Shown in pieces: positions 12,860 through 24,416 of a stretch of 64,000 nt of DNA (the first letter of the stretch is position 1; each line of letters begins with the position of its first letter). The DNA is from Ophiocordyceps camponoti-saundersi (nom. inval.) (lineage: Eukaryota > Ascomycota > Sordariomycetes > Hypocreales > Ophiocordycipitaceae). The stretch lies in NCBI GenBank assembly GCA_003339415.1, contig PDHQ01000124.1:1-64000 (forward strand), given 5' to 3'. The notes under the pieces are model-generated. The model was not told the origin of the DNA. It worked only from the letters and a program-made list of their open reading frames with translations, and searched no databases. The position numbers and the translations under genes were made by a program.

Positions 12860-15800
12860 ATTAATAATATAGCTTTTTATATTTTTACTTTATATAATAT
12901 TAAAGTAAACGCCCGTCTCCTAGTTAATTATTATTTCGTAAAGTAAGTAATAAAGCGCTTAAGCGCTAAGCTTATCCTTATCTATCCTATCCCCCTTATT
13001 AATTTCTAAAGCTATTAGGCTAGCTTAGTTTATAAATACCTAATTATTACCTTAATAATCGATAAATAGTATTTTCTATAAGAAATCTGCTAAATAACTA
13101 ACTACGCTTAAAATCTCTTTATTAGCTTATTTTAAATAGCGGAGAAAAAGTTATTACTTAACTACGTAGCTTAGAAACTAATTTAGCTAGATAATTTACC
13201 TGCCCTCGCTAAATACTCGCCCTCGATCCTATTACCTAAGAAGCTTTTTTTTAACGGAAATCTAAACTTAGCTATCTAAGCGGATATTAAGCGCCGAAAC
13301 TACTTTCTCCGTTAAGATAAGCGTAAATATTAGATCTTTTAATATTTATAAAAGAAGAAAGATTTCGTATAGCTTACGAAGGAAAAGAAGCTAGCTTAAA
13401 CCTTAACTAAAGATAACTAAAATACTAATAATACTAATAAGGATATTTTAAGAGAGTAATTTATCCGCTAAGTTTAATAAGACTCTTATTATACGTAATA
13501 AGAAAAAATAACTTCGTTAATATTTTAAATATTTATAAAGTTAGAAAACGATAATAATAACCTAACTATAATTATAAAGCTAAGCTTAGCTAGCTATATA
13601 TATATAAGATAGGAAATCCTATTCCCTTAAGGTAAAGAATTTAAGTATATTACTTATATATATAATATAATTTCTTCGGCTTTTACGTACCTTAAAAGAT
13701 TTTTTAGTAAAAAAGAAGCTTATATTTTAGCTTATCCCTAGCCTAGCTATAATATAACCTTAGAATTTAAAAAGCCTCTAAACTTAGTAAAACCCCCTTC
13801 TTATAAGATATTAGTAAAATACTTACTTTTAGAAAAGGAGACTATTAATTACTTACTTAAGGTTAGTTTTATTAAGCTAGATATTAGCCCTTACGCTACC
13901 TTTATTCTCTTCGCCTCGAAGCTATACTTAATAGCTTAATATTTTTATATTAATTACCGATAGATAAATAATTACTTAAAAAGTTAGATCTCGCCCGCTC
14001 CCTCCTTAGAAAGCACCGTATTTAGCTATTAAGAGGCGAAATAGTTCTCGAAAATTAATATTATTTAAGTATTTTACTATCTCCGTTTTAACTCTAATTT
14101 TAAATACCTTATAGCTTTCCGTATAAGGTTTAGTATATTCTATTAGCTTATTTTTCTATTTAACTTTAAAATAAGATTTATATAATTTTAAAACTTTATT
14201 AACGCTTAATTTTATAATTTCCTTAATTATTACGTAAATATATACGCTAATAATATATTAATTTATTCGAATAGCGAAAAAGAGGAATATTAAAAAGAGT
14301 GCTAAGAAATAATCTAGCGCCTATACTAAGTAAACTTATAAGGGGATATTTAGAAATTAAAATTTAATATTACTAAAATTAATTACTTTAATATAATATT
14401 ATATATAAGCTAAGAAATAAGCGTAAACTTTTATAAAATATAAGCGATTTAAGATTAGAAATTTAAAAATCTTTAGGATTATAAAGCTATTTATTTATTC
14501 GTAAGATTATATAACTTTATCTAAATCTTCTATTACTATACTAATATTACCGCGGAACCCCTTAACTATCTCCTAAAAAAAAATATTATTTTCGAGCTTA
14601 GATTAAAATAGAAGGAGGCTTTTAATAAAATAAAGGAACTAGCTATGTAAGCCCCGGTGCTTACTTTCTTTTATCTTAAACTCCTAACCTAGCTTAAAAC
14701 TAACGCCTCTTAGAATACTACCGCTAGTATATTTTAGTAATAGTAAGATAACTAAGTATAAAAGCTAATAAGCTTTTTCTTAAAAATAATAAACTTAGCT
14801 AAATATATATACCTAATCTAAAACTACGAATTTCTTACTATTATATAAAGCCTTAAGTACTTTTACCTAAAATTACTTAGTTAAAAGTTTAATATAATTA
14901 TAGATTATAAGGCCTTAGTTTACTTTATAATAAAAAGATTACTTTTTATCTACTAAGTTTAATAGTCCGATTTCCTAGCTTAGTTTAATATCCGTTTCCT
15001 ATATTAACTTAGCTAATTAAATATAGCTACTAATACCCTTTTATATAAGACGGCTAAGCTTCTAATTATAAAAGCTTATAAAAAAGAGGAAAGGACGCTT
15101 ATAATAATTCCTCCGGAAAGCTTTAGATTTAAAATCCTAACCCTAACTTTTATAATTACCTTAGTCCGCCTTAGAGAAAACTTTACCTTATTAGGAGCGG
15201 AGTTAGTATAACTAATCTAGGAGGAGAACGTAAGCTAGGATCTTAGATTTTACGGTAACCTCCTAGTTATTCCTAAATAAAATAGTTAGAAAAAGCTCTT
15301 CCTTCGTATTACCCTAATTTAGAATATATATAAGCTAGCTATTTTCGCTTATAATAGCTAAAATAAAACTATTTAGATATTTTAGTAAGATTATTACTAG
15401 CTTAGAATAAAGTAAAATATTTATTAATATATTTATAATTATTATAAGTATTAGAGGAATAAGACCTTACGGAATAAAACCCTAAGCTTATTATATTTTT
15501 TACTTATTTTAATTTTTATATAGGAGTATATAGCTTACGATAAGAAAGCTATATTAGAAGACCGCTTTAAGTATAATTATATCTAAACCTTTATCTATAA
15601 ACTAAGCTAGATTATCGCTATATTACTAAGTAAGAAGACTAATATAGTAAAAATACTCGCTAGACGCTATTTCCGATACCTTTATTATCTCTTCGGTATA
15701 CTAGATATATAGATTACTAATAACGCTAGCTTATTTATCTTAAGATTTCTCGGTAAAATTAATCGGTTAATTAATATTAAGTATTACTATAATAATACTT

Positions 15801-16430
15801 TATATTTATAAATATAAGGAAGCGTAAAGGTAACTAATTAGTACCTAAACTAAAAATTACGGTTCTATACGAATAAATATTAGGACGATTAGAGTGCTTT
15901 CCTTCTTATACTAGACTTCGTATATAACTCCTTATAGCACGCTTCGATTAGTATAGTACCGCTTATAGTCGCCCTTAGTAAGGATATATAGAACCCCCTT
16001 TTAGTAGCTAGTCCCCCGGATCCCTCGATTACCTTAGGCCTAATTACTATAGCTTATAAACTTATCGCCCGCGCGTAGGAAGTATAATAGTAAGCTCGAG
16101 CCGCGGCCGAGAAAGCTTACTATAAGTAAGAAACGTAAGTAAATAGGAAGCGTTACCTAGTAAATTTCGTAATCGGCGATAAGGTATTCCTTAGCCGTAA
16201 AAGCTTCTCTATAACCGTACTTATAATACGCCTAAATATATAATAGTTAGGACCTTTTATAGTTATCGAGGAATAAGGCTATAGCTATATCCTTAACTTA
16301 TTAGATAGCTACCGGATAACGAACTTATTTTATATTAACCGCTTTCGGAAAGCCGCTATAAATCTATTATTAAGGTAGGAGATATCTCCCGCTAAGCCGG
16401 AAAATATCGATAATATATTAAAATAAAAAG
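12860..16430 (+). pseudogene. Gypsy-1a pol remnant (protease, RT, RNase H, integrase)
   Basis: RT: ISPYATFILFAS at about 13879-13920 matches SPYASPVLFVKK, followed by YFYINYRxIN (FCVDYRxLN), and YANNILIYS at 14243-14269 matches YVDDILIYS with both catalytic Asp changed to Asn. RNase H: EAFNKIKEL near 14610-14645 matches the conserved EAFxxLK start. Integrase: KTNIVKILARRYF near 15630-15670 is the post-zinc-finger segment; SLFILRFLGKINRLINIK (about 15730-15785) and GSVKVTN (about 15815-15840) match the DRGxxFxSxFW and DGQTERVN regions. A terminal DFVYNSLxHASI (15905-15945) matches EFAYNxSxHxSTG, and GPFIVIEE at about 16250 is the GPY/F module. Stops are TAA/TAG throughout. The protease was not resolved. 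Confidence 0.9.
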
Positions 16431-16754
16431 TTAAATAAATCTTTTAGTTTTAGGTTACTAAATAATATTATTAGCTAGAATATTAAGTCCGCTAATATAA
16501 TTATAATTTAAATAAGATATAATACTTAGCTAGGAATTTCTATTATACGCTTATAGCTTTTAAGGAATTTTATAACTATTTTTTAAATACCGCTAATCCG
16601 CTTATTAATCTTTAGCACTAAGTTAAAGCCGCTATTATAAATCGTAAATATTAAGATAACGACTAAGATAATATAGCTATTTCCCTAAGTACCTAGCTAT
16701 ATAATCGCCGTTACTAATCTTAATAAATATATTAAAACCTTTATCGGGGGGTAA
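16431..16754 (+). pseudogene. Gypsy-1a chromodomain remnant and polypurine tract
   Basis: From about 16455 the frame reads YYxLEYxVRxYNYNLNK and then NFYYTLIAFKEFYN (about 16535-16578). This matches the chromodomain pattern YLVKWxGY...TWExxxNL and its F-H tail. Integrase-fused chromodomains bind methylated histone H3 in characterised chromoviruses. The same segment is present in reverse in Gypsy-1b at about 19470-19570. The polypurine tract ends this stretch. Confidence 0.7.
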
Positions 16755-17091
16755 TATTACGCGCTAGTAATTATAAGGATTTCTTTTAGATATTTTACGG
16801 TAATTTCTAAGGATTTTTAACTATAATTACGTAATTTTAGAAACCTTATTATAAAATCCTTAAGAAGACCTTAGTAAGAAATTACCCGGAAATAGAGTTA
16901 ACCTTTTACTAGGATTTCCTATTAAGATTTCCCCTTACCCTCTCCTATTTTTACTAGCACGTGCCTTTATATACTTTACTAAGATTTCGCTTACGGGAGT
17001 TTTCCTCTTTTTTTTCCTTTCTCCTTAGCTTAGAATCTTTATTTATAATACTAATACTATTATTTAGTTAACGTATTTTACGGCCGTAATA
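16755..17091 (+). repeat. 3' LTR of Gypsy-1a
   Basis: 337 bp, same length as the 5' LTR and differing almost only by transitions. Confidence 0.92.
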
Positions 17092-17281
17092 TTTTACGTC
17101 TTAATAGGTAGTAATTATTTTAATAAGGTAATATAAGGTACTTAAATAGGTCTATATAGACCGGGGAAGGTAAGATTTTAACCTAATTTAGTAATAACTA
17201 CGACTTTATAACGTTTACTATAGCTAAGCGGACCCTTAATAAGGTCTTAATATAAGGAATAGTTATTATTATCGTGAAAAA
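17092..17281 (-). other. Copia 5' leader and start of gag, cut off by Gypsy-1a
   Basis: Between the right end of Gypsy-1a and the Copia primer-binding site. By position it is the 5' untranslated region and probable gag N-terminus on the minus strand. No conserved residues are readable. Confidence 0.45.
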
Positions 17282-17311
17282 CGCGTAATTTAGCGCGACG
17301 GGCGCATAACC
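17282..17311 (-). other. Copia primer-binding site resembling the initiator tRNA-Met half-molecule
   Basis: Directly after the 5' LTR (minus strand) the sequence begins GGTTATGCGCCCGTCGCGCT. Blocks GGTTATG, GCCC and CGCGCT line up with the complement of the anticodon-loop side of eukaryotic initiator tRNA-Met. Copia-type elements are known to prime from a half-tRNA of this kind. The anticodon complement CAT is intact as ATG in GGTTATG. The match is from memory of the tRNA and is imperfect. Confidence 0.6.
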
Positions 17312-17475
17312 TATTAAGGCACGTAGGCTATCTAGATACTTAGCTATATTATACTCTTACTAAGTAGGCTAATAGTGCCCCTCTTATACTAATTTAGTGT
17401 GGCTAATATACGGACCTAACTAGGCTTAAGCCCTAAGTAAGTTATAGCCTAGACTGTAGGGTGTGTTATATAATA
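17312..17475 (-). repeat. Right (5') LTR of the Copia element
   Basis: 164 bp, same length as the left copy; plus-strand ends TATTAAGGCACG and GTTATATAATA. It keeps a few TG dinucleotides (gtgtggc, ctgtagggtgtg), so it is less RIP-mutated than its surroundings. Confidence 0.88.
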
Positions 17476-17480
17476 CTAGG

Positions 17481-17613
17481 AAAGTAAAATAATTTTACAT
17501 GTAAAATAATAAGGAATAATATATTACGTAAGTATAAAGACGAACTTAACTTAAAGTTAATATAATATATTATAAACTTTAACTTAAGTTTAGGCTAAGC
17601 TTACCTTAATAGC

Positions 17614-17646
<33 letters not shown>

Positions 17647-18651
17647 GTAATTAGTATAAGGGAGGAAAAAAAAGAAAAAAATAAAAAACTTAGATATAAG
17701 GTAATTTATAAGTAAAGTTACTAACTTATTAATTTACCTCTTTATATTTATAATATATACCCTTTTTAGTTATAATAAAGCTAAGTATATACTTATATAA
17801 CTTAAGTATATTAATATATAGTAATACGGTATATACTAATAGCTTATTATAATTAAGGTAAATATAATATATACTTTTTAATTATAAAAGCCCCCTCTTT
17901 TTCCCTTTTTTATTTTTTTTCTCTCACTTTTATATTTATTTTTTAGGTTTTTATCCTTTTTTTATAAACTCCTAAGCTAAAAGCTTACTTAAGATATTAC
18001 TTTATTTTTTAATATATTAGATATATATATCTATATTCCTCTAGTTTATTAACTAGAAAAAGAAAAGCTATTAGAAGATAGTTATATCTTAAGATAATAG
18101 CGTTAAGCGTATTATAACGCCTTAAGGTATAGCTAAGAAAATAATAATAAATAGTAAGTATATAGATATTATAATATAAAAACGGTAAGTATTATAAGAA
18201 GAGGATAACCCTCGCTAGCTATAAGGGTTTACTAGTTAATAGGAGAGATTCCCCCTTATAATAGCTAGTATTTACTAAAAGCTTTTAAAGTAAGGCGCCT
18301 TAATAATATTTTTATAGCTAGCCTAATAAGCTTAAATATTTAATATTAGCGTTAGGGCTATATATTTAAGTAATATATATAGCGTTAAGCTTATTACTTA
18401 TAGCCTTTATTTACTTTTTATAATAAGGAGTGGTGTAAGAATTAATAAGATAATAATCGGAGATTAATATAATATTAACCTAAACTTATTAATAAATTAA
18501 TAGGGAAAAATATTTACTAAACCTTAACTATATAAGTCCTTAAAAGTAAGAAAATAATTCGATTTATAATAGCTATTAAAAAAACCTAATTATATTCTCT
18601 ATTACTTACATAATAAATATATATTCCTAATTAGAAAAGAAAAGTTACTAA
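17481..18651 (+). other. Right interior of unit E
   Basis: Continuation of unit E after the Copia insertion. It contains a (TAA)n tract at about 17617-17646 and the block before the right LTR that is shared with units A-D (landmark atatatagcgttaagc-like repeats around 18370-18400). A pyrimidine-rich stretch lies at about 17885-17960. No gene is recognised. Confidence 0.6.
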
Positions 18652-19158
18652 TATAAGAATATATATATTACTAGCTACTTCGAAAAATAATATATATTAA
18701 ATATATATAGCACGTATTATAAAGATTACTATCTTTATATAAATAAAATAAAAGGTTAGGGATATATATAAAAAGGAGTTAAACTTAAGATAAAACTAAT
18801 TTAAAATTAGCGTAATTTTAATATAACGCGCGACGTTAATATAATAAGGATCTTTAAGTAATAAAGAGGGTAGCTAAGATATATATATAATATATTAATT
18901 TTTTTTATATTTTTTAAGAAAATTATTATAAATAAAGTTATTAAGATTAATTAACTATAACTTAATTAGCTAGAGGAAATAGGATAGGAGATAAACTATT
19001 CTTTTAGCTATATAATTTAGATAAGTTACCCGAACTTTATTATTTAAGTTAATATATATATATATAAAGTTCCTTATAATACTTAGTTTAACTATTATAA
19101 TAAGAATAAAATATAATACTAGTCTCTTATTCGGCTTAGGAAGGATACTTAACTAATA
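18652..19158 (+). repeat. Right LTR of unit E
   Basis: 507 bp, aligning with 4429-4936. It ends CTAACTAATA-like at 19158 and is followed by the GTTTT target duplicate. Confidence 0.87.
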
Positions 19159-19277
19159 GTTTTTTCTAAGTAATTTTATAATAAGGTTTTTATAAATTAT
19201 ATAATTATAATTAAAAATCTTTAGAAATTACTATAAAATATTTTAAAGGAAATCCTTATAAATATTAGCGTATAATA

Positions 19278-21818
19278 TTACCCCCTAATAAAGGTTTTAA
19301 TATACTTATTAAAACTAATAACGCTTACTATATAAAAGATTACTTAAGGAAATTATTATATTATTTTAGTTATTATTTTTATAATTATAATTTATAATAG
19401 TAGCTTTAATCTAATATTAAAAATTAATAAATAAGCTAATAATAATTAGGAAATAATTATAAAATTCCTTAAGTAATATTAATATATATTAGAAATTCTT
19501 AGCTAGGTATTATATTTTATCTAAGTTATAACTTTGCTAGTAAACTTGATATTCTAATTAATAATATTATTTTATAATATAAAATTAAAAAATTTAATTA
19601 ATTTTTTATTTTAGTATATTATTAATATTTTTTAATTTAGTAAAAGGTAATTCCTAGCTAAGTAAAGGATTTATAATAGCTTTATAAAGATAGTTAGCGT
19701 AAAATAAGTTTATTATCTAATAGCTATTTAATAAGTTAAGGATATAGCTATACTTTTATTCTTTAATAACTATAAAAAAACTTAACTATTATATATTAAG
19801 GCGTATTATAGGTATATTTATAAAAAAAACCCTTATAACTAAGGAATACCTTATTACTAACTATAAAATTTACTAAGCGATATTTTTTATTAGCTTATAT
19901 TTCCTACTTATAGCAAGCTTTCTTAGCTATAGCTTAAGCTTATTATTATATTTCCTATATTTAAGCGATAAGTTTATAAGCTATAATAATAAAGCTTAAA
20001 TAGTTTAAGGGACTTAAGGGATTAGTAATTAAAAGAGGGTTTTATATATTTTTTTAAAAAATAACTATAAGTAAAGCTATACTAATTAACGCGTGCTATA
20101 AAGAGTTATATATAAAATCTAAAGCGGGAAGGAAAATATTCTAATTATCCTAACGCTTACTTATATAAAATTATAGCTTTTAGTTTAAATATTAGTTAGT
20201 TATTTCTATATTTCCTTATATTTAAGGGTAAAAGGCGCTATTATACTAATATTTAATATTTATTAGCTAGTTAATTTCTCTTAAGAATCTTAAAATAAAT
20301 AATCTAGTATTATTAATAATTTATATATTTAGTATACTAAAAAGATAATAAAAGTATTAGAAATAGTATTTTATAAATACCTTAGCTATATTATTTTTCT
20401 TACTTAATAATATAATAATAATCTTACTTAGCTTATAGATAAAGGTTTAAATATAATTATACTTAAAGAGGTTTTTTAATATTATTTTCTTATTATAGGT
20501 AATATACTTTTATATAAAAATTAAAATAAGTAAGAGGTATAATAAACTTAAGGTTTTATTTCGTAATATTTTATTCTTTTAATATTTATAATAATTATAA
20601 TAACTATAAATATATTAGTAAATATTTTACTTTATCTTAAGCTAATAATAGCTTTATTAAAGTATTTAAATTATTTTATTTTATCTATTATAAGCGAAGA
20701 TAGCTAGCTTATATATATTTTAAATTAAAGTAATATAAAGGAAGAATTACTTCTAGCTATCTTACTTAGGTATTATAAGGAGATTACCGCGGAATTTAAG
20801 GTTTTAGCGCGCGTTTTTTTTTAGATTAATTATACTAACTCCGCTTTTAATAAGATAAGGTTTTCTATAAAGCGGATAAAGGTAATTATAAGAGTTAAGG
20901 TTAGGGCTTTAAATTTAAAGCTTTCTAAAAGAATTATTATAAGCGTTTTTTTCTTCCTTATAAGCTTTTATTATTAGAAGCTTAGCTATCTTCTAAAAAG
21001 GGGCGTTAATAGCTATATTTAGTTAGCTAAGATAGTATAGGAAATAAATATCGAACTAAGTAAAGAAATTAAGCTCTTAGATTTAATAAATAAAAAGTAA
21101 TCTTTTAATTATAAAATAAACTAAAGCCTTATAGTCCGTAACTATATTAAACTTCTAACTAAGTAATTCTAAGTAAAATACTTAAGGCTTTATATAATAG
21201 CTAGGAGTTTATAATTTTAAATTAAGTAAGTATATTTAGCTAAGTTTATTATTTTTAAGAAAAAGCTTATAAGCTTTTATATTTAATTATTTTACTATTA
21301 TTAAAATATATTAATAGTAATATTTCGAAAAGCGTTAGTTTTAAGTTAGGTTAAAAGCTTTAAATAAAAAAAGTAAATATTAAGGCTTATATAGCTAGTT
21401 CCTTTATCTTATTAAAAGCTTTTTTTTACTTTAGTCTAAGCTTAAAAATAGTATCTTTTTTTAAGAAATAATTTAAGGGCTTAGTAATAATATTAATATA
21501 ATAGTAAAAGATCTAAATAAAGTTATAAAATCTTATAAATAAATAAATAGCTTTATAATTTTAAAAATTTTTAAACTTTTAATTTTAAATTACTTATATT
21601 TTATAAAAGTTTATATTTATTTCTTAGCTTATATATAATATTACCTTAAGGTAGTTAATTTCTATAATATTAAACTTTAATTTTTATATATTTTTTTCTA
21701 AGTTTACTTAATATAAGTGCTAAATTATTTCTTAATATTCCTCTTAATATTTCTTTTCTTCGCTATTTAAATAAATTAATATATTATTAATATCTATACT
21801 TATATAATAGTTAAGAAC
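19278..21818 (-). pseudogene. Gypsy-1b pol remnant (chromodomain, integrase, RNase H, part of RT)
   Basis: Read on the minus strand, about 19570-19470 aligns with the Gypsy-1a chromodomain DNA at 16480-16580. The far end (about 21790-21600) aligns with Gypsy-1a 14235-14440, just after the YxDD box. Order and orientation are therefore those of a 3' fragment of a Gypsy-1 family element. It is more AT-rich than Gypsy-1a, so probably older and hit by more RIP rounds. Confidence 0.75.
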
Positions 21819-23480
21819 ATATTTATAATTATAGCTATTCTAACTTTTTATAATTTTAGATAATCGGGGTCCCTATTTATACTTAATACTATAATATTAC
21901 GAGAATTTAGTACTTTTTACTTCTTAAAGTCTAACTCCGCTAAGGGAATAACCTTAAATATAAGGTTATAAGGCGGTCCGCCTCCTAGTCCGCTATTAAT
22001 ACTAATAATACTTAATAATAAAACTTAGAGGCTTAAATAATCCTAATAGCACCTATATATAGGTAAAAGTTAATATAATACCGCTACTAACTCTAATAAC
22101 TTATTTATTAATATTTTTTAAACCTTAATAAATCTTATTTTAAAGTTTATATACGAATAATTTACTAAAGTAATCTTTACGTAAGATTTTTACCTTATAT
22201 AAGGTATTCTTAATATAGCGTTTACTAAGCTTTAATAGCGCTAATAAGCTTTTAAGAACTTATTTAACTTTCCTATTATTATCTTTTATATTATTTAAAA
22301 GTTAGTTAAGGCTACCTTTTATAAAGTAATAAGTAAGAAGTTAAACTTTACTCTTAGAGTTTTAACTTAAGCTAGCGTAATTATAAACTCCGCTCTAAAC
22401 TCTATCCTCCTTATAGCGCCCTTTATACGGCCGGTTTTAGCGAGAATAAAAAAGGAGGTATTTATATTAATAAAAGATATCTTAGTAGTTAATAAAGTTC
22501 TAGCGCCTATTTCTTAGAAAATTATCTAAAAAGTTAATAAAGCTATAAGCTATTTTATAGTAGTTATTATATATTAATTTCCTAGCGGTAATTTTATTAT
22601 TATATTAAATTTAAAATATAAAAACTTTATTTTTAAGAATAAAAAAGTAGCTTAAGCTTTTAAAGTAAAGGCTAAGTATATATATTAGATTTATATTATT
22701 ATCGCTAAAAATATTTAAACTTTAATAGCTAAGTATAACTATAACGCGCTATTTAGTATTATTAAGGAGGTAAATAAAGTTAATATAGTCTAGGCGAAAA
22801 TACTTTAACTTTAGCGTATTATTAGTAAAGAAGCTTTATAAACTTATCTTATTATAAGCTTTAATAGCGTAAAGGATATAAATAAGCTTTACTTAAATAA
22901 AGTAATTATAAATATAAAGATAATTTACTATAAACTTTATAAAAACTTTATATACTTTAAATAATATTATAAATATTTTTAATTTAAATATATTATTAAG
23001 TATTACTAAGAGCCTTTTTAATATAAATACTATATAGCTACCTTATATAATAGCGGAAAAGAAAACTACCTTATATAAAAAGGAGAAAAACCTTACTATT
23101 ATATTTTATATAAGGGTATATATTTTATATAATTAAAAAATTACTTAAAGTTTTAGAAATAGTAAAGCTATATTAAGTTTAGCTTCCTTAATAAATTTTA
23201 CCTTTTCTAATTATTATAAGCTACTTAACTTTTAGCCTTTACTTAATAGTAACTTTATAAAAATAGCGAAAGCTTTATTATAATTTCTCTAAAGAAGCGA
23301 GTATATTATAAATCTTTTAAAGATGCGCCTTAATAATCTTTTTATAGTACGCTACTTACTTAAGTCTCCCTAAAAAGCTCCTAACTTAGTAATACTTATA
23401 AAGGCTATAAACTATATAATAAACTTTATAACTTATAACTAGCTTTATAATAATCCTAAGTAGAGTTTATATTAATAAAC
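21819..23480 (+). pseudogene. Tad1-like LINE ORF1 remnant with zinc-knuckle array
   Basis: The plus-strand frame from 22965 reads YYKYFxFKYIIKYY, which fits CX2CX4HX4C if Tyr replaces Cys/His. It continues xEPFxYKYYIATLY (CX2CX3H) and, at about 23090-23140, PYYYILYKGIYFIxLKNY, fitting the KCxxCKGxHxxWxxxC knuckle. Three such knuckles in tandem characterise the nucleic-acid-binding ORF1 of fungal Tad1/Jockey-type LINEs. The 5' end abuts Gypsy-1b at about 21818. A related copy of the first 500 bp lies inverted at 41359-41855. Confidence 0.75.
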
Positions 23481-23908
23481 TTTATATAACTAAAGTAATT
23501 ATAAATAACTATTTTTAGTATTTAATTTTTATAAGGATTATAACTTTATTATAAAATATATAAAAGATTAACCGCCTTATTTAGCTTACTTTATTTAGTA
23601 AAAAAAGCTATAATATTATTACTATATAAGAATTCTAGCTTAATATATATAATTACTTTTTACTTCCTAAACTCGCTTTTTACTACCTTATTTAAAATAA
23701 AAATAAAGCCTTTTTTTATATATATAAATAATATAAAGTTAATAATTAAAACTTTATTATAAGGCTTAACTTTACTAAAGTTTCTTTTTATAATAAGCTT
23801 TAAATACTTATTATTTACTTTTTATATAAGAAATATTAAAATATAATAATAATTTATATAAGCGAGGGAGGAAATCTATATATAGGCTAGATAAAGAAAA
23901 AGGGGTAT
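23481..23908 (+). pseudogene. LINE ORF2 endonuclease N-terminus, truncated by unit B
   Basis: At about 23605-23680 the frame reads KSYNIITIxEFxLN. It resembles the apurinic-type endonuclease motif DIIAIQEPWLN of LINE ORF2, with Asp to Asn and Gln/Trp to stop as RIP predicts. The LINE ends abruptly at 23908 where the 508-bp LTR of unit B begins. The reverse-transcriptase half is not found in the window. Confidence 0.65.
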
Positions 23909-24416
23909 TATTAGAATATATATATCGCTAGCTGCTTAGAAATATAATACGCGTTAAATACGCGTAGCACGCGTTATAGAGATAACTATCTTTATATAAA
24001 TAAAGTAGGAGGTTAGGGATACGTATAAAAAAGAGTCGAACTCGAGATAATACCGATCCGAGACTAATATAATACTAATATAATATACGAAGTTAATATA
24101 GGAGGAGGATAAGGAGGTAGTTAGTAAAAAAGGGAACGTATATATAATATATTTACTTTTCTATATTTTTTAAGAAAAAGATAAGTTATAAATAAAATTA
24201 TTATTTAATTTTTTATAACTTTATTAGTTAAAATATATTATATAATAAATATAATATTCCTATACGCTATATAATTTAAATAAGTTACTTAAACTTTATT
24301 ATTTAAATTAATATAATATACGTATTTTAAGTTTAATTTATTAATATTTTTATTATAAGAAGTTTATAATATAACTTTAGCTACCTATTTAGCTTAGAAA
24401 GAATACCTAACTAATA
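23909..24416 (+). repeat. Left LTR of unit B (508 bp)
   Basis: Family LTR from tattagaatatatatatcgc to aatacctaactaata. Confidence 0.87.

Larger units (their letters stand above)
11127..17091 (+). mobile_element. Gypsy-1a: full-length chromodomain Ty3/Gypsy retrotransposon, plus strand
   Basis: 337-bp LTRs lie at 11127-11463 and 16755-17091, with TSD TTTTA (11122-11126 and 17092-17096). LTR ends TATTAC...GTAATA derive from TGTTAC...GTAACA by RIP. A polypurine tract CGGGGGG (about 16745-16751) precedes the 3' LTR. The order gag with CCHC knuckle, RT, RNase H, integrase and a C-terminal chromodomain defines a chromovirus, a group whose chromodomain is known to steer integration to heterochromatin. 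The element sits inside the Copia, which sits inside unit E, so it is the youngest layer of this nest. It is itself heavily RIP-mutated and dead. Confidence 0.93.
6207..17475 (-). mobile_element. Ty1/Copia retrotransposon on the minus strand, interrupted by Gypsy-1a
   Basis: LTRs of 164 bp each lie at 6207-6370 and 17312-17475. The target duplication is CTAAG (6202-6206) and CTAGG (17476-17480), one RIP-type transition apart. Minus-strand order matches Pseudoviridae: 5' LTR and primer-binding site on the right, gag, then integrase, RT/RNase H, polypurine tract (AGGGGCGG, complement of 6371-6378) and 3' LTR on the left. Copia RT signatures are readable at 7400-7660. Removing the nested Gypsy (5965 bp plus 5-bp TSD) leaves about 5.3 kb, a normal full-length size. 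Multiple in-frame TAA/TAG make it inactive. Confidence 0.92.
4429..19158 (+). mobile_element. Unit E: 508-bp-LTR non-autonomous retroelement carrying nested Copia and Gypsy
   Basis: LTRs lie at 4429-4936 (508 bp) and 18652-19158, with a perfect 5-bp target duplication GTTTT (4424-4428 and 19159-19163). Subtracting the Copia insertion leaves about 3.46 kb, close to units A, C and D. Interior parts are 4937-6206 and 17481-18651. They share with the other units the block after the left LTR (aattagtaataaagctaag-like), a (TAA)n tract and the segment before the right LTR. LTR termini TATTAG...CTAATA fit TG...CA after RIP. A purine run AAAAGAAAAG lies about 8 bp before the right LTR. This copy is the most diverged of the five, so I treat it as a subfamily. 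No polymerase is recognisable. Confidence 0.85.
4217..21818 (-). mobile_element. Gypsy-1b: minus-strand Ty3/Gypsy remnant, LTR split by unit E, body truncated by a LINE
   Basis: The left (3') LTR is in two pieces, 4217-4428 and 19164-19277, which together align in reverse orientation with the 337-bp LTRs of Gypsy-1a at 11127 and 16755. Shared landmarks are the poly-A/GGAAA block, ggcacgtgct at about 4342, and the agtaatttc segment. The break coincides with the TSD of unit E. TTACCCCC at 19278-19285 is the reverse complement of the polypurine tract seen in Gypsy-1a. The minus-strand interior 19278-21818 corresponds to chromodomain, integrase and the end of the RT domain, and stops at a junction with LINE sequence near 21818. 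The 5' half and 5' LTR are missing. Confidence 0.8.

Noticed and set aside
6207..17475. The 164-bp repeats as independent MITEs
   Set aside because: They have no inverted ends beyond TGTTA/TAACA, flank a colinear Copia pol with primer site and polypurine tract at the expected borders, and share a 5-bp TSD.
4429..19158. Units E-A as tandem satellite or LINE tail repeats instead of LTR elements
   Set aside because: Equal 508-bp terminal repeats, 5-bp target duplications for E, C and D, one inverted copy (C) and clean insertion into another element all favour LTR retroelements.
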